From: Pseudomonadota bacterium
GTDB lineage: Bacteria > Pseudomonadota > Gammaproteobacteria > Steroidobacterales > Steroidobacteraceae
Assembly: GCA_016720075.1 (NCBI GenBank)
Contig: JADJXW010000002.1
Span: 259,229 to 323,228 of the forward strand
Direction: 5' to 3'
Length of the DNA: 64,000 nt
The notes beneath the pieces were generated by a model. The model made no database searches. It saw only the letters and a program-made list of their open reading frames with translations, and was not told where the DNA came from. This document shows, in pieces, positions 45,696-54,114 of this stretch (its first letter is position 1; each line of letters opens with the position of its first letter). The position numbers and the translations under genes were made by a program.

Positions 45696-47291
45696 TCAAT
45701 CGCGCGGCCGACCGGTAGCCGCGGGGCGTTCGGCGGGCGCGCCGCCCCGCAGCAACGGCAGCGCAGCGGCATTGGGCCAATCGATCATTCGCACTTCAGG
45801 CCCGAACTCGAGCATGCGGGGGCGCTGCGGATCAAACGCCGGCCAGTCCGCAACGCGAGGCACGCGGGGTCGACCATCGCGGGCGAACGTCAGCAGCGCC
45901 TGGGCGGCGTTTTCCTCCAGCGATACATCCACCGGCTCCCAGTTGCGCGTCTGGCGAAACAGGTTCAGCGACTCGCGGGAACGCAGGAAGTACGGCACCT
46001 CCACCGTGTGATAGGCGCCGGCCGTGGCCGGATCGTGATCGATGAAGGTGATGCCCGGCGCATAGGGCTGGCGGCGCGTGAAGAAATACGCGAATGCCGG
46101 CGCCTTGCCGAATTCGCGCTGGGCGCTCGCCCAGTTGAACATCGACAGTCCGACCGAGGCATCGCGTCCCATGTCGGTGGCGGCACGCTGCGCGGACGCC
46201 AGGTCGGCGGCCGCATAGGCCTTGATCAGCGCGTCGGCGGTCTGCGGGAAATTGCGCCGCACGGCAGCCTCGTAGTCAGCCACCGAACCAATACTACCAA
46301 GGGGGCGGAAGGTTTCATCGCGAGTGAATCCCAGCATCACCGGCACATCGCTGTGACGATGGCTGGCAAACACCTCGCGCGGCGTGCCAGCCACGTATTT
46401 GCCGTCGATGACGATTGCCGGACGCTGCACTGGCGACGCAAGAATGCGATCACCGGCGATGTCGCGCAGGTCTTCGATGGACTTCGCGCCCAGCGCGCGC
46501 TGCAGCTCGAGGCCTGCCGCCTCGCCCTGCGCCAGCGGCGCGACGGACATCGGCTCTCCGAACGGACTGCCGCTCATGCCCACCACGCGGTGGAACAGCC
46601 CGCGCGCCTCGGGGCTGGCCTGCAGCAGCGACACCGAGCTGGAGCCTGCGGACTGGCCGGCGATGGTCACGTTGCCGGGGTCGCCACCGAAGGCGGCGAT
46701 ATTGTGCTGGATCCAGCGCAGCGCCGCGATCTGGTCCATCAGGCCGTAGTTGCCGGAACCCGAGTAGCCGGATTCACGAGTGAGCTCGGGATGCGCGAGG
46801 AACCCGAGGGCCCCGACGCGGTAGGCGATGTTCACGCGCACCACGCCATCGGAGGCGAGTCCCGCGCCGGAATAGTTGGCCATGCTGGCCGATCCCACGT
46901 TGAAGCCGCCGCCGTATACCCACACGATTACCGGCATTCTCTCGCCCGTGGGCGGCGACCAGATGTTCAGGTACAGGCAGTCCTCGCTGATGCCCTCGTT
47001 GCCGAAATAGTGGTTCATCGTGCGCGAACGCAATGCCTGCAGGCACATCGGCGCCGCGCGATCCGCGTGGAACACGCCATGCCACTTCGCTGCCGGCTGC
47101 GGCGCCCGCCACCGCAACTCGCGAACCGGGGGCGCCGCGAAGGGCACGCCCATCCAGGCGCGGATTCCGCCTGGCAGCGTGATGCCCTCCACCGCCCCGG
47201 ACTCGGTCTGCACGGGAGCGGCACCGACGCCGGACACCAGCACCAGGGAAACGCTGGCCACAAGGCCTCTCAAAAAGCTTCGATGTGTCAT
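45696..47291 (-). CDS. exported type-B carboxylesterase
   Basis: A 531-aa exported serine esterase. Signal peptide (to GVGA). Motifs: oxyanion VYGGGFNVG, EDCLYLNIWSP, nucleophile elbow IAGQSAGSSSV, and a C-terminal catalytic His candidate in GAYHTVEVPYF. GGGGGA precedes the ATG at 47291. It lies between the cytochrome and TetR genes on one strand with quiC. A plausible role is hydrolysis of quinate or shikimate esters such as chlorogenate to release the pathway substrate; the sequence alone does not prove it. Confidence 0.9.
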   Translation of the reverse strand: MTHRSFLRGLVASVSLVLVSGVGAAPVQTESGAVEGITLPGGIRAWMGVPFAAPPVRELRWRAPQPAAKWHGVFHADRAAPMCLQALRSRTMNHYFGNEGISEDCLYLNIWSPPTGERMPVIVWVYGGGFNVGSASMANYSGAGLASDGVVRVNIAYRVGALGFLAHPELTRESGYSGSGNYGLMDQIAALRWIQHNIAAFGGDPGNVTIAGQSAGSSSVSLLQASPEARGLFHRVVGMSGSPFGEPMSVAPLAQGEAAGLELQRALGAKSIEDLRDIAGDRILASPVQRPAIVIDGKYVAGTPREVFASHRHSDVPVMLGFTRDETFRPLGSIGSVADYEAAVRRNFPQTADALIKAYAAADLASAQRAATDMGRDASVGLSMFNWASAQREFGKAPAFAYFFTRRQPYAPGITFIDHDPATAGAYHTVEVPYFLRSRESLNLFRQTRNWEPVDVSLEENAAQALLTFARDGRPRVPRVADWPAFDPQRPRMLEFGPEVRMIDWPNAAALPLLRGGAPAERPAATGRPRD

Positions 47292-47314
47292 GTTTCCCCC
47301 AAATGTGAGTTTTT

Positions 47315-47959
47315 CTAGTCGGCCTTCATCCAGGCCAGGATGATGTCCGCGATCTGCGCGCGGCGTTTCTTCTGCGTCTTCGGCGAGCCGAGGTCGACGC
47401 CGAAGTTCGCTTCGAAGGTGTAGCGATTGGACACGTTGAAGAAGCACAGCGCGCTGATCGACATGTGCAGGTCCACCGGATCGACGCCCTTGCGGAACAG
47501 GCGCGCCGCCACGCCCTTGTCGATGATGGTCTTCAGCGATGCGATGACGCTGCGGTTGCGTTCCTTGATGCCCGGTATCTTGCCGATGTGGTCGCCGTGA
47601 TGGATGTTCTCGTTCATCACCAGCCGGACGAAGTCCGGATGCGAGGCGTGGTAGTCGAAGGTCAGCTCGATGAGCGCGCGCAGCGCCTCGTCGGCGGGCA
47701 TGGTCTCGAACAGCCGCTCGGCCTCGCGCTTGCGGATATGCCCGTAGGCCCGCTCCAGCACCGCCTCATAAAGGCCATCCTTGCCGCCGAAGTAGTAGTA
47801 GATCATCCGCTTCGAGGAGTTGGTCTTCTCGGCGATCTCGTCGATGCGCGCGCCGGCCAGCCCCTTGTCGGCGAACTCGCGGGTGGCGACCTCGAGGATA
47901 TTGGTGCGTGTCTGGTCAGCTTCGAGGATGCGGCTTTCGGCTGTCTGCTTTTTCTTCAC
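47315..47959 (-). CDS. TetR family regulator of the quinate cluster
   Basis: A 214-aa TetR regulator. The N-terminal helix-turn-helix (ILEVATREFADKGLAGARIDEIAEKTNSSKRMIYYYFGGKDGLY) is intact and the C-terminal ligand domain is of ordinary length. Its ATG overlaps the quiC stop by four bases (ATGA), so it is coupled to quiC. It is the only regulator in the block and is therefore the best candidate to bind the two near-identical sites at 42568 and 49883, with a pathway intermediate as inducer. Confidence 0.92.
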   Translation of the reverse strand: MKKKQTAESRILEADQTRTNILEVATREFADKGLAGARIDEIAEKTNSSKRMIYYYFGGKDGLYEAVLERAYGHIRKREAERLFETMPADEALRALIELTFDYHASHPDFVRLVMNENIHHGDHIGKIPGIKERNRSVIASLKTIIDKGVAARLFRKGVDPVDLHMSISALCFFNVSNRYTFEANFGVDLGSPKTQKKRRAQIADIILAWMKAD

Positions 47960-49848
47960 GACGGGTTCCCGCTGGCTGGCTGGAGGGCGTCCGTCTTGAA
48001 GCGGGCCTGCGCTGCCAGACGGATCGTGGCGTTGGCGGCGCCATAGGCCTGGTAGCCCCTGCGCTGCACGACCTCGAAGAATACACGCCTGGCAAAGGCA
48101 CGGGAGTAGAACTGGAAGTATTCCGCCTCGCCGTCCCTGTCGTAGAGAATCTGGTGCGACTTGAGCTGTTCCACCAGCGCATCGTCAAGGCCGAAGCGGG
48201 CCGAGATATCGTCGTAGTAGTTCGGCGGAATCGGCAGGATCGGCAGCTTCGCCCCGGCCGCCGCGCGCGCGGCGGCAAAGATGTCGGCCGTGTGGAAGGC
48301 GATGTGCTGCACGCCCGCCCCCATGTAGTGCTGCACGAAGCGCGAGGTCAGCGTCTGCGCGCCCATCGAGCCGTTCAGCGTGATCCGCATCGCCTTGTTG
48401 CCCGACTCGATGGCCTGGCTCTGGATGAGCCCCAGCGGGTCGGCGATCTCGATCTGCGGCGTCTTGGTGACGTCGAACAGCGCCACATAGTAGAGAAGCC
48501 AGCTCAGGAACTCGTCATAGCGCATGGTCTGCGCGATGTGATCCACGCTGGCGAGACCCAGCGTTGCCCCGGCCTTCACTTCCGGCAGCGGCACGAACTC
48601 CTGCGCCCAGACCTGCTCTTCGGTGCCCGCCTCGATGAAATAGAGCAGGCTGCCGCCCACGGCGCGCACGCTCGGAATCTGCATTTCGTCCGGCCCCACC
48701 GCCTGCGTGAAGCGCGGTATGGCGAGCGCCTCGGCCCGTCGCATGGCCTCGGGCACATTGCGCACGGCAAGGCCAATGGCGCAGACGGACGCACCGTGCA
48801 CGCTGTCGAAGTTGCGTGCGAAGCCATCCGGATCGCAGTTGACGATCAGGTTGATGTCGCCCTGCGTCCAGCGCGTGACCAGCTTGCGCTTGTGGTGCCC
48901 GGTGGGCTGGAAGCCCAGCGCGCCCAGCATGCTGCCTAGCGCGACGGCCTCCTCGTCGCTGGCGGCGAACTCGATGAACGCGACGCGCTCGACGGCCACC
49001 GGGGAAGGCATCTTAGGCGTGGCCGGAGGGCGCAAACGCCGACCGGCGCTGTCGTCCAGCAACTGCAGCGACCGGTAGCCATCCAGCGCCACGCCGGCGG
49101 TGGATGCGGCCCGGAAACGGTCGTTGAAGATCTCGAGAGACCAGTATCCCTGGTAACCGGTGCGCAGCACCGCGGCGGCGAACTCGGCCAGTGGAAAATC
49201 GCCCTGGCCCGGCATGTTGCGGAAGTGCCGGCTCCAGTAGAGATAGTCCATGTCGAGCTTCGGCGCATCGGCGATCTGCACGATGAAGAGTTTGTCGCCC
49301 CGGATGTCGCCGATGCTGGCGCTGGGAATCTGGCGCGACAGCGAGTGGAAGCTGTCGAGGATGAGGCCGATGTTCGGATGATCGACGTCGCGCACCAGGC
49401 TCCACGCGTCGCGGTGATCGTTGACATGGCGGCCCCAGGCCAGCGCTTCGTAGCCAACCCGCATCTGATGGCGGGCGGCCAACTCGCCAAGCGCCGACAG
49501 GTCGTCGACCATGGCCTGCCGGTCGGGCTGGGCCGACGTGGAGCAGTTGGAGCACAGCAGGATCAGGTCGGCGCCCAGCTCCGACATCACGTCGAACTTG
49601 CGGGCCATGCGATCGAAGGCCCGGGTGCGCAGCGGCTCCGGCAGGCCCTCGAGGTCCCTGAAGGGCTGGAACAGCGACACCTGCATGCCCAGGTCGCGCA
49701 CCATGCGGCCCACGTCGCGCGGCGTGCCCGGGAAGGTGAGCAGATCGTTCTCGAAGATCTCCACTGCATCGAAGCCGGCCGCGGCCACGGCACGTAGCTT
49801 TTCTTCCAGCGTGCCGCTGATCGAAACGGTGGCGATGGACGTCTTCAT
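47956..49848 (-). CDS. quiC: 3-dehydroshikimate dehydratase, TIM barrel-HPPD fusion (QuiC)
   Basis: Dehydrates 3-dehydroshikimate to protocatechuate. The 630 aa comprise a sugar-phosphate-isomerase-like TIM barrel (1-260) closely matching Pseudomonas putida QuiC1. All four metal ligands are visible: Glu134 (GYEALAWGRH), Asp165 (LILDSFHSL), Gln191 (FIVQIADAP) and Glu239 (WSLEIFND). The C-terminal HPPD-like domain (about 285-610) retains His437, His515 and Glu592 (FFEVVQR). No signal peptide, so cytoplasmic. It heads the operon quiC-tetR-esterase-cytochrome; the site at 49883 lies about 35 bp before its ATG. Confidence 0.95.
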   Translation of the reverse strand: MKTSIATVSISGTLEEKLRAVAAAGFDAVEIFENDLLTFPGTPRDVGRMVRDLGMQVSLFQPFRDLEGLPEPLRTRAFDRMARKFDVMSELGADLILLCSNCSTSAQPDRQAMVDDLSALGELAARHQMRVGYEALAWGRHVNDHRDAWSLVRDVDHPNIGLILDSFHSLSRQIPSASIGDIRGDKLFIVQIADAPKLDMDYLYWSRHFRNMPGQGDFPLAEFAAAVLRTGYQGYWSLEIFNDRFRAASTAGVALDGYRSLQLLDDSAGRRLRPPATPKMPSPVAVERVAFIEFAASDEEAVALGSMLGALGFQPTGHHKRKLVTRWTQGDINLIVNCDPDGFARNFDSVHGASVCAIGLAVRNVPEAMRRAEALAIPRFTQAVGPDEMQIPSVRAVGGSLLYFIEAGTEEQVWAQEFVPLPEVKAGATLGLASVDHIAQTMRYDEFLSWLLYYVALFDVTKTPQIEIADPLGLIQSQAIESGNKAMRITLNGSMGAQTLTSRFVQHYMGAGVQHIAFHTADIFAAARAAAGAKLPILPIPPNYYDDISARFGLDDALVEQLKSHQILYDRDGEAEYFQFYSRAFARRVFFEVVQRRGYQAYGAANATIRLAAQARFKTDALQPASGNPS

Positions 49849-49882
49849 GTGCGGCCTGCCGGGGGTGCCGGGGCCGTATATA

Positions 49883-49898
49883 TGAACTAGTTAGTACA
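49883..49898. promoter_or_regulatory. presumed TetR operator, copy 2
   Basis: TGAACTAGTTAGTACA, matching TGNACTA-N2-TAGTNCA on both half-sites. Its reverse complement differs from the site at 42568 by one base in sixteen. It lies upstream of quiC at a distance consistent with promoter overlap. Confidence 0.72.
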
Positions 49899-49914
49899 TA
49901 AAGGCAAGCGCGCC

Positions 49915-50280
49915 CTAGGACAGGCGCGCCTTTGCCAGCGCCCGGGCGACCCGCGTGACCAGGCCGCGCGGCAGGGGCTCGTCAAATGGAAACTGCAGGT
50001 TCCCCTTCGGACCCGCATAGCGCTTCAGCGCGGCCACCAGCCGCGCATCACCGCGGACAGGCGGATAGATGCCGATGTGGGCCTTGAAAGCGGCGCAGTA
50101 GATGAACACCTTGTCCTGCCTGAAGGCCGGGATGCCATAGCTGATCACCGGGACACTGCCGGGCACGGCCTTGCGGATCAGCGTGAGCACGGGCTTTAGC
50201 TTTGCCCGCTGGGCGGGCGTGAGCAGCTCCAGGTATTCCGGAACCGTTGTGATCTTGGGTCGAGCAGCCATGTCGCGCAT
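49915..50280 (-). CDS. DUF1801 domain protein
   Basis: A small cytosolic protein of 121 aa of the DUF1801/YdhG-like family: ISYGIPAFRQDKVFIYCAAFKAHIGIYP and KGNLQFPFDEPLP are the conserved core. Function unknown; the fold is a small iron-chaperone (frataxin-like) or ligand-binding one in some relatives. ATG at 50280 has AGG upstream; 50271 is an alternative. It lies downstream of the quiC operator on the same strand, divergent from nothing in the pathway, and is probably unrelated to it. Confidence 0.82.
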   Translation of the reverse strand: MRDMAARPKITTVPEYLELLTPAQRAKLKPVLTLIRKAVPGSVPVISYGIPAFRQDKVFIYCAAFKAHIGIYPPVRGDARLVAALKRYAGPKGNLQFPFDEPLPRGLVTRVARALAKARLS

Positions 50281-50304
50281 GCTAGACCTACTCCTGCCCC
50301 AATA

Positions 50305-50371
50305 GCGACGAACGGCGCCTATCGTCCGACGAGTGGTTGCCCATCCGACGAACGGCCGCTACGAGCCGACG
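50305..50371. repeat. two imperfect 27-bp direct repeats
   Basis: Units at 50305-50331 and 50345-50371 share the frame CGACGAACGGC and end CCGACG; spacing is about 40 bp, or four helical turns. They lie between the DUF1801 and the small-protein gene, possibly acting as protein-binding sites. Confidence 0.45.
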
Positions 50372-50428
50372 GGCTGCATGGACAGCCCAGGGACGATGCT
50401 CCTAGCATGGAATCCAAGGAGAAAGCCG

Positions 50429-50635
50429 ATGTCTGAACTCAAACGCAACACGGATTTCACGGCCGGCAACGCTGCCGCCCGGACCGCGCAGAACGCGGCG
50501 GGCATCGACGAGTCGCAGCCCTGGCGTACCGCGGAAATGCAGGCCGAAATGGAGCGCTGGGCGGTGTCTGCCGACGCGGGCTTCGATCCCTACAATCACG
50601 TGGGCAACCGGGCAAAGAAGCCGCAGGCAGCCTGA
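50429..50635 (+). CDS. hypothetical protein, 68 aa
   Basis: Small hydrophilic, Ala/Asn-rich protein (MSELKRNTDFTAGNAAARTAQ) with two predicted helices and DPYNHVGNRAK at the end. No known domain or signal peptide. A strong ribosome site (AAGGAG) precedes the ATG at 50429, which supports a real gene. It is convergent with benE. Confidence 0.68.
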   Translation: MSELKRNTDFTAGNAAARTAQNAAGIDESQPWRTAEMQAEMERWAVSADAGFDPYNHVGNRAKKPQAA

Positions 50636-50644
50636 GGGCGCTTT

Positions 50645-51844
50645 TCAGCGCTTGGCTGCGACCGACCCCCTGCTCACCAGCAGCGTGACCACGCCGGCCA
50701 CCAATCCCCAGAACGCCGAACCGATGCCGAACATCGACAGGCCCGACGCCGTCACCAGGAAGGTGACGAGCGCCGGCTCCCGTTCGGATTCTTCGCGAAG
50801 TGCGGCGACCAGGCTGGCGCCAATGGTCCCCAGCAGTGCCATGCCGGCTATGGCGATGATCAGTTCGGCGGGAAAGGCCGCGAACAGCAAGGCCACCGTG
50901 GCACCCAGCATTCCCATGACAAGGTAGAACAGGCCCGCGGCTACCGCAGCCACGTAGCGCCGCGCCGGGTCTTCATGCGCCTCGCGGCCGGTGCAGATGG
51001 CGGCCGTGATCGCGGCGATGTTGAGAGCGAAAGCGCCGAATGGCGCCAGCAGCAGATTCACGATGCCGATCCAGCCAATGGTCGGCGACACCGGGATGTC
51101 ATACCCGGATGCCCGGCTCACCGCAACGCCAGGCACATTCTGAGAAGCCATGGTGACCAGGAACAATGGCAAGGCGATGCCGATGCCGGCGGCTACGGAA
51201 AAAGTAGGTACCGTGAATATCGGCACGGCGCCTTGCAGCGACACACCTTCCATCGCGATCAGCCCGCGAACCGCCGCGAACAGTACGCCCGCCAGCAGCG
51301 TGAGAATGACCGCATAGCGCGGCAGCAACCGCCGCGAAAGCAGGTAGACACCGAACATCGTCAGCACCAGGCCGAGCTGCGTGTGCATGGCCGAGAAGGC
51401 GCCCATGCCGAATCTCAGCAGTACACCGGCAAGCATTCCTGACGCGAGTGAAACCGGGATGCGCCCGATCAGGCGCTCGAACACTCCCGAGAAGCCGGCG
51501 ATCACGATCATCAGGGCGCAAAGCACGAATGCGCCAATGGCATCCGAAAGCGGCAACCCCGCGCCACTGGCGATCAGCATGGCGGCACCCGGCGTGGACC
51601 ACGCGGTCACCACCGGCTTGCGATACGCCAGTGAAAGACCGATGCAGGTGACACCCATGCCAAGTCCCAGAGCCCAGATCCATGAGCCGATCTGCGCGGG
51701 CGTGGCGCCCAGGGACTTGGCTGCCTGGAACACGATCGCAGCGGAACTGGCGAATCCCACCAGAACGGTGACGAAGCCCGCGGCGATGGCGGACAACGAA
51801 ACGTCTCGCCCCAGCCGGCTCAAGCCGGACCAGGCTATCCTCAC
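50645..51844 (-). CDS. benE: BenE family benzoate/aromatic-acid transporter
   Basis: Eleven- to twelve-helix transporter of 399 aa of the benzoate:H+ symporter BenE family. Typical patterns are VGFASSAAIVFQAAKSLGATPAQIGSWIWALGLGMG, WSTPGAAMLIASGAGLPLSDAIGAFV, and FLVTMASQNVPGVAVSRASGYDIPVSP. The quinate pathway ends in protocatechuate, so an aromatic-acid importer nearby is coherent. Its ATG is overlapped by the end of the TPR gene by four bases, so the two are one operon. Confidence 0.92.
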   Translation of the reverse strand: MRIAWSGLSRLGRDVSLSAIAAGFVTVLVGFASSAAIVFQAAKSLGATPAQIGSWIWALGLGMGVTCIGLSLAYRKPVVTAWSTPGAAMLIASGAGLPLSDAIGAFVLCALMIVIAGFSGVFERLIGRIPVSLASGMLAGVLLRFGMGAFSAMHTQLGLVLTMFGVYLLSRRLLPRYAVILTLLAGVLFAAVRGLIAMEGVSLQGAVPIFTVPTFSVAAGIGIALPLFLVTMASQNVPGVAVSRASGYDIPVSPTIGWIGIVNLLLAPFGAFALNIAAITAAICTGREAHEDPARRYVAAVAAGLFYLVMGMLGATVALLFAAFPAELIIAIAGMALLGTIGASLVAALREESEREPALVTFLVTASGLSMFGIGSAFWGLVAGVVTLLVSRGSVAAKR

Positions 51845-52611
51845 CGGGGTCGCTTCTTTTTCTGCGATTTCAGGCCGGCAATGTACGCCAGCTCCTTCTT
51901 CGCCACATCGTCATCGGGATCGAGCTTCAGGCAGCGCCTGTAGAGCTTCTCCGCCTTCTTCAACTCACCCGTCTCGATCAGCACGAACCCCTGTCCACGA
52001 AGCGCGCGCGTGAGCAGCGCGTTGACTTCCCTGCCCTGTGGATCCGCAAACAACTTGGCGCCACTCTCGGCCTGCTCATAGGCCCGGGCGGCCTCGGGCC
52101 AGTTCTTTTCCAATTGCAGGATTGCGCCCAGTTCGTTCCACAGTGCCGGATTCAGAGGCGCGACCTCGATCCCATGGCGCAGGGTTGACTTGGCATCTTC
52201 GTAGCGTTCCAGGTCAATCAGGGCATATCCCTTGAGGTGAAGTGCTGCGCTCCACGCGCCACTGACGACTTCTGAATCCCTTGGAGGCTGTCCCTTCCGG
52301 GCGGCAGCCGCATTAAGTGAAGAGTAGAAAAGCACCTCGCCCAGCGTGTTGGCCGAGTAGAGTTGCGGTCCATCGGGCCTCGCCAGCCGCTCGAATTCCG
52401 CAATCACCGGATCAAGGTACTGGTCGATGGCAGTCTGCGGATTGCCGGCATGGATCGCATCAAGCGCCTTCACCAGAAGCTGTTCGGACTGCTCCTCCGA
52501 CGGCGCGGTGGATGTTGTCGACAGCTCCTGTCCGCGCAGCAGCGGACTTGCCATGCCACTGGCCAGCAGCAGCAGGGCCGCAAGATTCCGTGCCAGGCGC
52601 GTGGATTGCAT
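51841..52611 (-). CDS. exported TPR-repeat protein
   Basis: A 256-aa exported protein: signal peptide (LARNLAALLLLASGMASPLLRG) and three to four tetratricopeptide repeats, for example KGYALIDLERYEDAKSTLRHGIEVAPLNPALWNELGAILQLEKNWPEAARAYEQAE and LIETGELKKAEKLYRRCLKLDPDD. Repeat-based scaffolding is inferred, not proven. It is upstream of and coupled to benE. Confidence 0.87.
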   Translation of the reverse strand: MQSTRLARNLAALLLLASGMASPLLRGQELSTTSTAPSEEQSEQLLVKALDAIHAGNPQTAIDQYLDPVIAEFERLARPDGPQLYSANTLGEVLFYSSLNAAAARKGQPPRDSEVVSGAWSAALHLKGYALIDLERYEDAKSTLRHGIEVAPLNPALWNELGAILQLEKNWPEAARAYEQAESGAKLFADPQGREVNALLTRALRGQGFVLIETGELKKAEKLYRRCLKLDPDDDVAKKELAYIAGLKSQKKKRPR

Positions 52612-52620
52612 GGTTGCAGC

Positions 52621-52758
52621 TCAGTTCACGATCAGGTGGTTCTTCAGTAGATACAATTCAGACAGGGAAATATACTCCGGGATCAGTTCAATGCTGACGC
52701 GGTGGCGATACTTCGCTCGGGTGCCGATGTCCATTGCCAAGGAGTAAGGCAGCCGCAT
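52621..52758 (-). CDS. possible 45-aa peptide upstream of the TPR gene
   Basis: A 45-codon frame (MRLPYSLAMDIGTRAKYRHR..., ending NHLIVN) ending nine bases before the TPR ATG. Codon third positions are GC-rich as in real genes here, and there is a plausible amphipathic segment (ISLSELYLLKNHLIVN). Its start overlaps the divergent response-regulator start codon by two bases, and no clear ribosome site is seen. Marginal call. Confidence 0.3.
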   Translation of the reverse strand: MRLPYSLAMDIGTRAKYRHRVSIELIPEYISLSELYLLKNHLIVN

Positions 52759-53419
52759 GAATGCAGGGGTGTCCGCACCGGGCCCACGCCGCGTCCTGAT
52801 TCTCGACGACCACCCGGTGGTGCGGCAGGGAATCAAGCTGATGATCAACGCCCAGCCCGACATGACAATTGTCGGCGAGGCACAAACCGAATCCGAAGCC
52901 AGAAGGCTGGTTCGGGAATTACTCCCGGATGCCGTGATCGTGGACCTCTCGCTCGGCGAGGGAGACGGCTTCAACGTGGTGCGCGATGTCAGCGCGCATT
53001 TCCCGCTTATCCGCGTGCTGGTGCTGTCGATGCACGATGAGGCCATATACGCCGAGCGACTGCTCGCCGAAGGTGCCTCCGGCTACATCATGAAGGAAGC
53101 TGCCACCGAGCAGCTCGTGACGGCGCTGCGCACGGTGCTTCGCGGCGAGCGGTACATGAGCGAGAACCTCAAGCGCGTTCTCGAGGAGCGCAGGAACCGC
53201 AACGAGGGGCAGAGCTCGCGCCTTTCCATACGGGAGCTGCAGGTAATCAGCCTGATTGGCCTGGGCCAGGGCACGCGGGAGATTGCCGAATCGCTATCGC
53301 TTTCCGTGAAGACCGTAGAAGCACATCGCCAGACCATCAAGCGCAAGCTGGCCCTGGAAACCAATGCGCAATTGGTGCAATACGCGCTGCGATGGCACGG
53401 CACGCACTCGGGGTGGTAG
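52757..53419 (+). CDS. NarL/FixJ-type response regulator
   Basis: Two-component regulator of 220 aa: receiver domain with acidic pocket (LILDDHP), phosphoacceptor Asp in VIVDLSLGEG, then a LuxR-type helix-turn-helix (LSIRELQVISLIGLGQGTREIAESLSLSVKTVEAHRQTIKRKL). GGAG with a short run precedes the ATG. No histidine kinase gene is next to it, so it is an orphan in this window. Targets are unknown. Confidence 0.93.
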   Translation: MNAGVSAPGPRRVLILDDHPVVRQGIKLMINAQPDMTIVGEAQTESEARRLVRELLPDAVIVDLSLGEGDGFNVVRDVSAHFPLIRVLVLSMHDEAIYAERLLAEGASGYIMKEAATEQLVTALRTVLRGERYMSENLKRVLEERRNRNEGQSSRLSIRELQVISLIGLGQGTREIAESLSLSVKTVEAHRQTIKRKLALETNAQLVQYALRWHGTHSGW

Positions 53420-53440
53420 CGACAGCCTGCCCCGCCAGCC

Positions 53441-53962
53441 CTACATGGCGGCGTTGATCACCGAACCGATCGTAACAGGGCAGTGGCTCTGGGCGCAGGT
53501 CTGCTCTTCGCACAGTCGGCAGATGATGTCGGCGTCGTTTTTGCAGTGCGTCATGGCCGTGAGCATGACTTCCATCAGCCCAACCATGGTGCGTTGCTGC
53601 TCGGCGTTCAACGCCTGGAAAGCCGAATCCAGCGCCTCGCGCCTCGCCCTCAGGACCTCCCGCTTCAATTCCCGGCCCTTGGGGGTCAGGTAGAGGGACA
53701 GGGATCGTTTGTCCCTGCCCGGACGACGTTCGATGAGGCCCTGCTCGTCGAGTTTATCGACCAGGCGCACGCAGCCGGAGTGGCTCATCTGCAGGATGCC
53801 GCTCAGGAACTCCACGCTCTCGCCGTAGTTGTGCCCGATGGTGACCAGCGCGGCCGGAATCTGGCCACCCAAGCCAATGGCTTTCTCGGCCTGCCACTGC
53901 ATCCGGTCGTTGACCGCAGTGACCAGCGCGCCCAGCAGATTCTGACCCCTTGCAACGTGCAC
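53441..53962 (-). CDS. MarR family regulator with cysteine-rich C-terminus
   Basis: A 173-aa MarR regulator. The winged helix (SVEFLSGILQMSHSGCVRLVDKLDEQGLIERRPGRDKRSLSLYLTPKGRE) is typical. The last 35 residues carry five cysteines (THCKNDADIICRLCEEQTCAQSHCP), which could bind a metal or sense thiol-reactive compounds. It is divergent from the gene at 54115. A matching 15-bp box occurs at 54065 and at 56524. Confidence 0.88.
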   Translation of the reverse strand: MHVARGQNLLGALVTAVNDRMQWQAEKAIGLGGQIPAALVTIGHNYGESVEFLSGILQMSHSGCVRLVDKLDEQGLIERRPGRDKRSLSLYLTPKGRELKREVLRARREALDSAFQALNAEQQRTMVGLMEVMLTAMTHCKNDADIICRLCEEQTCAQSHCPVTIGSVINAAM

Positions 53963-54064
53963 TTTTTTGCCTCGCTTTGCCGGAATTCTAGACCAAGCGC
54001 GGCCCCAATCCCATTTTTGGCCCCCGACCCCCGGGATTTGCCCTTCCGGGCGCGCGCATCGTTA

Positions 54065-54079
54065 TATGTAATACGCATA
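54065..54079. promoter_or_regulatory. presumed MarR-type operator, copy 1
   Basis: TATGTAATACGCATA between the divergent MarR gene and the gene at 54115. It differs from the site at 56524 at three of fifteen positions, and both have half-sites TATG(Y) and GCATA. It sits in an AT-rich patch amid GC-rich sequence, as promoters here do. Confidence 0.55.
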
Positions 54080-54114
54080 TATCGCATTTCTGGACAGCGG
54101 AAGGGAGTTTCGTC

